Source: Atriophallophorus winterbourni
Lineage: Eukaryota; Platyhelminthes; Trematoda; Plagiorchiida; Microphallidae
Assembly: GCA_013407085.1 (NCBI GenBank)
Contig: JACCGJ010000665.1
Coordinates: forward strand, 1 to 64,000
Direction: 5' to 3'
DNA length: 64,000 bases
A model generated the notes under the pieces. The model was given only the letters and a program-made list of their open reading frames with translations. It was not told where the DNA came from and ran no database searches. Below, in pieces: positions 45,201 to 57,200 of this stretch. Each line of letters opens with the position of its first letter. Within the stretch, counting starts at the first letter, position 1. Both the position numbers and the translations under genes were made by a program.

Positions 45201-48200
45201 AGATGACATCATCAGCAAAACTTCTTTCGATCGTCTTGTAGTTTGGAATTCGTTGTTATTATACCGTTTGCCCTGTCCCGTTCACGATCACTCCGCGGTT
45301 GGTCGAGTTCCCAAGTTTCCTTCTCCGGAGCGTTTCTTCTCCTTTGGTCCATATGTTGCGCCAGTTGGAAAATGCTGGGTTACATTGAATTTGTTTGTTG
45401 AGTGTCCACGCCTCCAGGAATTCTCGCGCCCGTCGGTCGTTTCCTCTGGCTAATATTCTTGTGCGGTCCCAGTCGAACTGATGTCCAAATTGATCAATAT
45501 GTATCGAAATAAGTAAATTCCGGTCATGTCTTCGTACGGCCAACTGGTGTTCATGTAGTCTTGTGCTGAGTTTGCGACCTGTTTGTCCGACGTAGTTCTT
45601 TTCACAGTCTCTGCATGAAATCTCGTAGACGATATTCGACTGTTCTTCTTTTGCCACTTTGTCTTTCGTGTTGTTGAAGTGGTTGCGAAGTGTTGATGTT
45701 GGTTTATGAGCGATGTCGATTCCAATTGGCCGAAGTACCCGAGCTGCGATTTCGGAGATATGTTGGACATAGGGCAGAGTGCGTCTGCTTCTGTTTTCTT
45801 CTGGGTTTCTTTGTTGTGGGCGGTTGAACCTGTTGCGTAGTATGAAGCTTCTTGGGTATCCATTTTTCTGGAACATTTTGAACAGATATTGTTCTTCTTT
45901 TCTTCAAGCAATATTGAACAGAAATTTAGCACCTAAATGTTTCATAGTGGGCCTGAACAATTTAGATACAGCGTACCGTCTACAGTGTTCGAAGAATGGA
46001 ACGGGACTAGATAATCGGCAGCCATCTCGCCTATGACACTATACGAGACAACAATGAAGCCACGTAACCCACCCGTGGAGCCAAGCGCATAAATGGAAGT
46101 AGTAAACTATGTAGGATCTGAGGTTAAAACGTTCACTTACATTTAGATGTATGCATCAGAATCGTGTTCACTGGCGGCGTTTTGCTAGTTATTGCTGATT
46201 CAATTTGCGAGGTGTCAACTTACTCTGATGAGGAAGCTTGTTATGATGTAAAACTACGATTGATCTACTACAGATTACTTCGCGATCCAAAGGCCATCTC
46301 CCGGCTACTTCAGAATCTCGGATAAAAGTACTGAAGTTACGCATCACCACTTGCATGCATGCATGAAAGCACAAGGCTGACCCAGGCAATGTGCCGCACA
46401 GTGATAGAGTGTACGTTGGCTAAGATACTGCCAGGTTGCCCAGGCCTAGGTAGATATGAGAAAGAAAATAGAACAACACAGTCTTTGATAACCATAGTCA
46501 ATGTACGACCTCTTAGGTTAACCCCTGTTTTCTGCAGTATCAAGTACACACCACGAAAAACAAAAAAAGAAATCACAGGATGATAGAATTGATTGAAGTG
46601 GATCACCAGTTCACGAGTTTGGCGCATGACTTCTAAATACTAATTAGATGAACAACACTAGCGCTGCTTGATTACCATTCCTCCATTGTTTCAGGCTCAT
46701 GCGGATCCTGATCTTACTGCCCTTACCTGATGAGTGCAAACAGCACCAACCAGGTCGTGAGGTGTGTGACGGAAATGCACGCAAATTAGCATTTAAATGA
46801 ACACCAGTTATGCACTATAACCCTTTCAATCAGCGCAGCGTGTGGTCGCAAAAAAAACCGAACAAGCAATAAATCTCTAGAAAACATACTTGCACATCCC
46901 GAGTTGAATACAGTTCGTTTGTCGACTCCGTGCGATCGGTATCTATCTCATCCGGGCTATTATTACGTGACTGCGGTGAATTGCTCATCGAATCCGATAA
47001 ATCTTCATCCGTCACCGAGACGGATCGCGATTTTCCACATGGCACAGGGCGGGGTTGTTGAACACACACAGTTGGACCACCGCCGTAGATGCCGAACAAC
47101 AACTCCCAGCATCCCCCATAAACATGACTATAGGATGAGCCCATTTTCAATCGCACGTGATGTTCTCCAGCTGGTGTGGTACCATTGTGGAACGAGCTGA
47201 AGGAATACGCCGCAGAACCGTAGTCCACGATATCGCTGTTGTCGATTTTGCCGGGAATTTCTGAAATTATAGTGAAATGGTTTAAAATGTTACAATGATC
47301 GAGAACTAGCAATTATAGTCGGCGAAGCTGAACGTTGGTGACAGCGTTTGGGTGATTCATAGGACAAGTAACTGCGCAGTTTCAAGAATTTGTCAGATAA
47401 CGAGTAGATTGCATTCAATAGACGCGACGTAGAGCACCTCAATGAAAAATCCGATAATTTGTCGTCTGACTTGACCGAGGGAGTCAGCTACAAGTATTCT
47501 GCTTGCTGCCAGGAGCGTGGATAAAAAAGAGTTCCTGTTCAAAATATTCGAACAAATGGCAATGAAGCATTCGTGGTCTGAGTAATTACATCACTCATCA
47601 CAAGGCTCACTGAACTTTTTGCGGGGCCTTCAAATCGACCGTGAATAAAACTATTTTCTCCAAACGTTTCACCTTGCTTTTTTGGTTAAATTTTAACGCG
47701 ATTTGTGAGCCAAATGCATTTTTTCGTATCGACTAAGACCAATTTTGGACGCGCACTTTTGAACGAATTACGAGATACCGGAAATTGTTATGAAACTTTT
47801 GTGCCAAATATTTTGGTCACGGCATTTGCTAATAAACTGGGTCATATGTGGAAGTTATCAATCAAGGCGGACAAGAAACATCGTTCACTTGGCACATTGT
47901 AACTTGATGACAGGACCTGTTCGTCATTTTTTAAAAGTTTGCTGGTGAATTTATTGTAACTGTATACGAATAAAGCCCATTTCTTCTTGTTCTTAACCTA
48001 AGCTTACTGTCACCACCTAATGACGACAAACAGCCAAAAACCGGTTATGGTGTGTAAGTGCGGGGTGTATGAGCAACACATTACTTTCTTACATCACTCA
48101 TACTTTTTCGATTTTATTTCCTTAACACAATTCATTCAGATGCATTCGTTGCAGTCAACTATGCCCATGGGACTCGCAGAGATGAACTAGTTTTGCGTTA

Positions 48201-51200
48201 AAGCAAAGTGAGGGGAAGTATGAGTGCCACTTTTTAGACAAGAATGTTCCCGTTTAATCGGGAATGTGAGTAAAATAGCAAGGAACAGTAATCGAGCATT
48301 TACATCGTATGCCAGCGAGGAAATCCTCAAGAGGAGGGTTGCACCGCACAACCACGTTGACAATGAGTTTCGATTAGTATGAGCATTAAAATCCGACAAA
48401 CATCGATGCGACTTAATAGCCAACAGTAATGTGCCGCAGTATCACAGCAGTCACACCCCATTCTGGGGCTGTCCAAACTGATAATGCGATCTATAACCGT
48501 GCGGAATTTTACTTGGCTTTGAGATTACGATTTTGTAAAGATGTTTCAAAAAATCGGCTTAAATTAAAGGTTAACGAAAGGTTATTTTAAAGTAAATTAA
48601 AAACAAAAGTATAGATTAAGTGGCTTAGCGTGTACGCTGTTATATATGTTATGAAAGCACACGCCTGATCCAGGCAAAGTGCCGCACAGTCAGAGACTGC
48701 ACGTGGGCAATATCACTGCCACGTTGCCCAGGCCTAGACAGATATAAGAAATAGAGAATAAAGATGATAGTGAGACTCCAGCGTGTTCCAGCATGCAGCC
48801 AATCAATTTAGCACGATGTTAGCCACACAGCACAGAAGTGCTGTACGATTGCACATCCGTGCGTTGAGACATGCTTGAAGTTGGTCGCTGTCAACAGGGT
48901 TCCACAGCGTGTTATTCGCATTATCATCAACTTGTTGTTAATTGCTGGGTATGCTAAACTGCCGTTAGGATTCGAGCGAGTGAAAGGAACGACGCGGCGG
49001 CAGGTTGGAACAAAGCGGAATAACAACATAGATACCAACCCAGAATGCCACTCGTTGAAGCTAATCATCAGTTACGGTTAGCTTAATAAATCGCTTTTTG
49101 TGAAAAGTTAAAGGTAGCGCAGAATTGATTACTATATAAGGCAATGCACTTTTGAAACAAGCATTGTACCACCCACAGCGTTATTCGTTAGATCAGGAAA
49201 CAAACCACCACAATTGGGTGGAGGCAACCTTGTTGTGTGCAAAGATTATCTGCGCGTAGGTAATATGCATAGCTGACAGCGGACCAATAGATAGCTACTG
49301 AGAACGTTACAAGATGATCACAAAACCATGAATTAAAACAAACACTCAAGAATGGGTCGGGCACACGTGATAACGGTAAATAAAGACAGAGGAACCGATT
49401 ATCAGCTTGCGTTTTGCTATAAAACAACATCACCAAGGCGTCGGAAATTTGACAATAGCCACTATAATCACGCAGATATTAGACAATTGCGGGTAGTCAA
49501 TTAGGTAATGCACATCGAAGTTTACTTTCGAATCGAGCTGCATGGGTAAACGAAGTGATGAGATCCGAAAACGTGACCCAACATTGGAATACCCATGAAA
49601 CATAATTTTGAAGATATATAGATATAATGTGACAAAACGAGCAAGTCAAGATGAAAAAAGTTGAATGTGGTCTGTTTCGGTGTCAAGATGCGCAGACACG
49701 GATTAGTATGAACGCACAAGCCTGATCCAGGTAAAGTACCGCACAGTCAGAGGCTGCACGTGGTTTAAGATACCGTCAGGTTGCCCAAGCCTAGAAAGAT
49801 ACGAGGGGGGAATAGAGATGCTAATGAGACTCCAGCATGCAGTTCACTACCGTTGGCCACGGATGTGCAATCGTGCAGCATTTCTGTGCTGTGCGGCTAA
49901 CATCGTGCTAAACTGATTGGAAAACGGTAGTGATCTGCATGCTGAAACATGCTGGAGACAAGAATTAAAGATAACGATAGGGAGTATACAGATTTGACTA
50001 ATTAACCTGCATCTGTCTAGGCCTGGGCAACCTGACAGTATCTTAGCCCACGTGCAGTCTCTGACTGTGCGGTACTGTGCCTGGATCAGGCTTGTGCGTT
50101 CATTCATTTGATTCATCACACAGAGGATTATAAGTTTCGTTTCGAAATATCGAATCGCAACTGTCGAAGAGTATGTATGTATGACCAAAGTAATGTGTTG
50201 CTCACATCCCCATCCCCTTAGTATGTATGTATGTAAGGTGATAAAACTTAGCAGATGGAAAGATGGGGAGAGCACTCCTCCATGAACATCTAGATACTCC
50301 CCCTACTCTTGATGAGCTCTATAGGGAAATCGAGTGCGGGAATGCCTCTGGTGACGACGGAATTGGACTGTTTAGTAATTTGAAAAGCTGTGGAACATGA
50401 AAAAATCATGCGATTGTGATGTACATCCATGGTCGACATCGACCGAAGGAGGCTAACAGCATGTATGTATGACTGTATGAAATCACAGGCCTAATCCGCG
50501 TCAATTGGATTTGCCACAGGTACTGAGGTGCAAGTGGAAAAACGTTGGAGCCTCACCGCCATTTTATGTCAATTTTATCCGTCTAGGTCTGAACAACCTG
50601 ACATTATATTAGCCCACATGCAGCCGGTGAATGGTATGAAAGCACAAGCCTGATCCAGGCAAAGTGCCGCACAGTGGGAGACTGTGCTGTGCGGCGAACA
50701 CCGTGCTAAATTGATTGGCCAGAGTTGGTGAGCTGCATGCTGAAACATGCTGGAGTGTCACCATCATTTCCTGTTCTTTTTTCTTCCTCATATCTGTTTA
50801 GGCCTGGGCAACCTAACAGTATGTTAGCCCACGTGCAGTCTCCGACTGCAGCCGGTGAATACGCGACACTTTGCATATATCAAGGCTTGTGATTTCATCC
50901 AATCCCGTCAAAGTGCCGCAAAGTCACAGATTTGACACATGGGCTAAGATACTGTCAGCTCACCCAGGCCTAGATAGATATAAAAATTGAAACTTAAAAT
51001 GAGCATAACAACAAAAAGACTTACTCAAGGTTCGTCCGTGAACAAAATCTTCCCACGTTTCCAGCCAATGTGTGCTAATGGCATATACACCGCAATAATC
51101 TTCTATTAGCTCGCACCGCTGAACCGCCTGTAAAGGGCAATCACGCGAATTTTACAATGAAGAGTTTAGAAAACTACGAAAAAAAGAATTCGTGAAGAAC

Positions 51201-54200
51201 ACTCACATGATTAAACGCCAAGAGTTCCCGACGTTGGCGGGCGGTAAGGGTATCGAGACAGCATGGGCAAGGATCAAAATCACGTATAACAGGGCCACCT
51301 CCAAATCTAATGAAGAAAATGATGGTTCACAATAAATTTCATTGGACTAGCACAGCAAGGTAAACTTTGATCAAACGTAGAGCAATACGTGGTTAGTAAA
51401 TAAGCGATTGAGACTAGAATATATGTGTCTGGATCCAGACAAAGCACCGTACATTCAGCGATTGCACGTGGGTCAATATAATAAAACGTGAACCAACAAA
51501 TTTTAAAATACTCGTGTGAGCATGAAAATGAATTTGTTATGAAAGGTATGCGATTTGAGCTACCGGTTATGCCCTCGCTGTAGACTTCGTTGCATTTTAA
51601 TGCTTCTAAACTTCGCATCGAGTAATAGATAGCGTCGATGCGCCGTTGACTCACCAAAGTTATACTCTCTAGTGGAGCACATTATAGAATAAGAAAGAAC
51701 AACGAGGCTATTTACCCCAATCAAGATGGATGAAGATCAAAACAATGATGAAGTTCTGAAGATCGGGATTATCCAGTAGATTCAAAACAAACGACGAGCA
51801 GCAAGTATATGAGTATCTGCCGTGACTACATCTTGGATAACACAGGAGAACAACAATCCAATATCACGAACGCGTGTTATGACTTTGGTGCCACAGAATC
51901 CTTACATCTTGCTCTTTCGTGCATGATTTCTAGGCCTGCACAACCTCACAGTATCTTAGCCAACGTGCAGTGTAGGACTGTGTGGCACTTTGCCTGGATC
52001 GGGCTTGTGCTTTCATGTATACATACTTAGAAAAGATACGCATCAGGGAGTCAAGATATCCCTAGTTCTAAGGAACCACGAGGCTGGATTGTAGGGATTA
52101 TTGTCTGCTAAACAAAGTGCTCATATTAACACGGCAACGAATGACGGTATTGAAGTAATTAGGAAAGGAAAACACATTCTGAATGTACGATTTGATTATC
52201 GGTGCAAAATGAGACCTAAGTACGCTGAACAGTGTTGATGGACGATAGCTAACACCAAACACTTTTAGGAACAATCGGTGACGGATGAAGTGAATTCTTT
52301 ACGGTCTAGGAATTACATACATGTGGCAATGTAGCACGAACCTCTGTTTTACACAATGCGCAGTACCTTTAGATAGCATAACCATACTTAAAACCACAAA
52401 TCAAGATTGTTATGGCTTACCGAAGAAAAACAAGTGTCTTATTCCACACCGCTCGAACAACATTGCAGTGCGAGAGAATAAAACGAAAGCAAGAGAAGAG
52501 AAGAGGAATACGAAACGTGCTTACTTATCGCACAGCTTTGACCACAACACCTCCGGTATTTGAACAACCAGCGAGTCACGATAGGACGCCAAAAGCGGCC
52601 GAATTCGGTTGTGCTCACACAGGAATTCTGCATTGCAAATAGGTCCTGGCTCTGCACAAGTGCAAAAACGAACAAACCAAGGACGACTGATATACACCCC
52701 CGCAGTTGGCGATGGCCCAATCTGAAGTGATGATAACAAAAATGCAGCCATGACGGAATGTAGATAGCGTAAATCGGAAAGCTAAACATAGGTTGGAATA
52801 CTGTAAAATTTCTTGATTTTGGTGGAATTGTAATGACTGGAAAACAAACGAGGAAATCAGAAATGGAACAAAGATGTTCGCATGTCTGAATTCGGAAGCC
52901 TGGATTCAGGTAACGCGATTCACTGTTTGATAGGCTGCCTACGAATGAGGGTAGTGCTAAATTGCTAAGACGTAGACAAGCAAATAGAAGAGTGATAATG
53001 ACGGTAAGAGAGCGGCGTGTTCCTATAGACATCTTATCACCAGCGGCAATCTATGTAACAAACTAAAGCTTTCCACTACAAAATCGCACATCTGTGCAAC
53101 TTTGCCCATCGGTACGAAACATTCGAAGCCGTTTGGACAATGTGACTGTTTGCCTTTGTTGACCAATCTACTTAATTCCATCGCTCACATATTTACTTGC
53201 TTACTCAAGTGAAAAAGCAGGAAGGAAATAGAAATTGTGGACAAGAGACCAGCATTGGACCGAACAGCTATGTAACATCATCATAGAGTAGCTAAGGGAA
53301 GACCGTGCTATTTAACCACAATAATAAATGTACTTAGATCCTCTTCATGCTAACAGAATACGCTGGGATTGCTGATCTCTTTTATGGGTCTATTATTCAC
53401 GACAAAACTGGACACAAACTCACCACATACTGATTGAGCAACTGATTTGCTTCTCCTCGGATCGCGTTGAGGTGTGAATCCCGTTTCCTGAACATAAAAG
53501 CACCACACCGTTAGAAATGGTAAATAAAAGGGATTGAAAGAAGAACAATGTTCCATGTTGACAGTGCTATTACACACTGAAGCGACCGGCTGGAATATAC
53601 GTGAACGCTAACACAAGACTGACCTGTAGAAAAGCACGTATGCCTCGTTGGTCAGCTGTTCGACTTGATCCGGTCGCATTTGGTAGACGCGGTCATCATC
53701 GAATTCGAACCATGAGTTGCGATGCCAATTGAGCGCATACGCCACGTAGTGACCTCCACCACAGTTGCCGCGATGACAAATCATACCGATCAGATCGTAC
53801 GTGGTGACCTGAGATTTCAATGGAACGAGATATTGGAAAATGTTTATTACCGAGCGGGAAACAATATTCCAGATCCTGATCCTACTGTCCCTACCTCATG
53901 AGTGCAAACAGCACGAAACTGGTCGTGGGGTGCATAAAAGCTTCATCAGACATAACATGTTGGTACAAACAAGAGTCGGGTGTAAATTGCAAGCACATGA
54001 ACAATCCTAAGTTGGCGTGCAATTATGCAGTATGCGGGAACACGCTGGAGTCTAACTGAAAGTTTCTCTTTTTCTCTGTCCAGGCTGGGACAACCTGAGA
54101 GTATCTTACCGCAAGCGCAGTCTCTGATTATGCGGGCGTTTACCTGGATCTAGGCTGGTGCTTTCGCACCTACCTAAGAACTGCACAGGCCATGGTAGGT

Positions 54201-57200
54201 GACGAGCTTGAAAAGATAGATAGGTTGCCCCTAATTGAGTTGGCTGCCTGACCAATTAACTCGCTTGCGAAAACCTTGCGCACAGTTGTAGTGGTCATGC
54301 ATCATAATGTTAATCCACTGCACCACCGTACGACAGATTGCGCAGATCTCTGCTTCATCCAATGGAACTTGTCTTTGTCAGTTCAACCGCCCCTGCAACC
54401 AATGGGAGATGGTCGTTGGAGTGCTACTTAATTAACTTCCGTTTTTTGTCTAATACCCTTAGTCTGACGAAGACTCAGTGTCTGAAGAGAACTGTCACCC
54501 GAAACTGTTCTAACCTGCATACATTATAAACTGCTTATCGATCTTTGTATGTATGTATGTATGAATGTATGTACGTACGTGTGTGTATGTACGCATGTAT
54601 TCTAGGGTCAGGTGAAACGCTACGCAGTCATCATCATCATCATGAAGCACAAGTCTGGAAACAGACAATGGGCCAAGCAACATGAAGTAAGCAAAGCAGA
54701 TAAGTAATCGCGTGAAAAAACAGGAAAGCGGGCAAGCGGAATATGCAAAAGCAAATACGCAAAAAGCAGCTTGTATTAGTAGTTTCACTGCCTGCGATTT
54801 TGTGTTTTCTTGTTTTTTATCAAATATAATATAAAGTATGACATAATAAAATACACTGGCGCCACTGACTTCGGTTTGTAGCCATATCGCGTAAGGTTTC
54901 CAGCCAACTAATAGGTGGAGCTTTTGGACCCACCCAGGCAAACGAATACGCCCAACTGAGCCTAGCGCTATTGTGAGTTTCTTCATCCCAACGCGCCACG
55001 TCATGGAATGGCCACCCGATCGTTTCTCCCAGCTTCTGTTAGGCTCTGCGAAAAAGGCACTGTATGGTGAACGGTGAGTAGGCATTCTTAAAACATGTCC
55101 CACCATCGCAAGCGAGCAAGAATCAGCATTTCTCTCAGTCCATGGCCATCTGGTCCAGCCGGGCGGTCCAGGGCTTGTTGCATTATATGAGGGTCATCTC
55201 CCCAAAGTGCGATGTCATGGACATTACACAGACGGAGATACTATCGGCTTGTGCAGACATAGATAGATGTACAAGGGATAGTGGGGGTGAGATTTCAGCT
55301 TGTTCATGCATGCAGTGTATTATTAATTACAACCAACTCAGTCCATTTGCTTGCGTAGAAATAAGGAATGATTGCACACCGATATCAGACAAGCCAGTAA
55401 GACAGCAACGCCGTCAAGTTGATTGATGCCGGTCGGATCCGACATCGCCGCCGTTATTATTGTTTAATACGTTTAGTGATGGTCTTTTCTTATGGTAAAA
55501 TTTGAATATGTTGATGTTAGGAATGGACGGTGTTGGAAACAGCACGCACAACTCACGACAACGAAAGGCATAAGGCACATGTCGTGAAGATGTCACTCTA
55601 CTCATTCAAGACACGTGAAGGTTGTTTTGATCAACCCGTTTCGTACATACGTTATTCGTATAGAAGCTTGGCCTGGGCAACCTGACAGTATCTTAGCCCA
55701 CGTGCAGTCTGTGACTTGCGGCACTTTGCTGGATCAGGCTTGTGCTTTCATACATTAAACTTGACCTTGCTGTTTTGTATGATTGCCCGCAGAACGGAAA
55801 TCCTTCTTCCGTCAAGTCCATAAAACAGGTTGATGCCTGGGCTTACTTCCCTGTATTGATGATAGAGTTAGTCAAGGTGCCGCACAATCATGGGCTACCC
55901 ATGGGTCAGGTACTGTCAGCTTTTCAAGGTCTAGATTGAGATAAGAAAAACTATTGACCGTCAAATTTCAGCGTGGTGTCTGTCTAGGCCTGGGCAACCG
56001 ACAGTATCTTAGACTACGTGCAGTCTCTGACTGTGCGGCACTTTGCCTGGATCAGGCTTGTGCTTTCATTTCATTTTCATTATAGAAGCCTTTTGTCACG
56101 TGTCAACTTCGTCTATTAGTAAGCACGTGTAGCTCATGTTTGCTTGGTAATGGAGAACAGCTATGTGGTTTTGATATCATCCAAACAATGAGGTCCAGCT
56201 TGCTAAGACAATCGCAAAAGACAGAAGCGCCAACCCTACCCATATTCATTCAGGTATAGTTTCATGATTCTTTGAGAGTCAAGCAAATTTGTTTTCTATT
56301 GGTGTAATACATCAATCGGGGACAGCAGCCGGTCAGTCACCGCAAACACGATAAAAACGGAATCCAAGGACCAAAGTATTGTGTTGCTCACATGCTCATC
56401 CCTTACACACCACTACCGGTTTCTGACTGTTTGCCATCGTCAGATGGAGAAAGTAAGATCAGGTTCAGTGAGCTTTGAAACAGTGGTAAAGTGTCTGAAC
56501 ATCGTGGTTCGTTGTACGAACCCTATGTGATAGTTGCATACAAGTATAACTTTGGAATCCAGGACCGTTTCGAGCTGACAAGTTGCGTGAATCGGGAACT
56601 TACTTGATCAACACAATCAGGGTGAAGATATGGCTTCAGTTCGAGACCTTCGAGTGGAAATGCAACCGCCGAATTGATCTTCGATGTGTCCGCACTTTGA
56701 CTACGGAATCGTTTCAGATGAATACACAATACTTCGGGCAATTGGTAGAGAGAAGTTTGGTTTAGCCCGTTGGATAGTCTGACAATGGAAGCAAGGGAAC
56801 CGAGTTAGAACATTAACGATGATAGTTACGTGTCGTAATCTGGCATCCTACCTCTTCGTGATAATGATACCGGAAATAAGCACCGGTCCTAAGAGGTAGA
56901 ACGGCCGGGTAACGAAAGTCATAACCGAAAACAAAAATGTAAAGCACAATATAGTGTTTGCTCACACACAACGCAGAGTTACAAGGAAGCAATTTTGAGG
57001 GCAGTTAAATAATATACTTACAGGCAACCGTTGCTCGTATAGTAAATGCAAGTCAAGTGAAAAGATGTATGAAATTAAATAATTTTCGGAGTACACACAT
57101 TCATCACGGTTAGCATTCGCTCCTGATTTCGCGTTAGTGTGGACTCAACACGAGAAAATGTTCTGGAAAATTTGGACGCTTAATCAAAAGCAGACCGGAT

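Noticed and set aside
45169..45453. + strand ORF opposite the Penelope fragment
   Set aside because: Shadow of the GIY-YIG reading frame on the other strand.
46226..46250. CTGATGAGG near an R4 repeat as another hammerhead
   Set aside because: No stem II with AAACA loop and no GAAA at the right distance; chance match to the core heptamer.
56840..56930. - strand frame that looks like a small USP exon
   Set aside because: The neighbouring exons 58610-58506 and 56778-56604 already join in phase with continuous family similarity, so nothing is missing between them.
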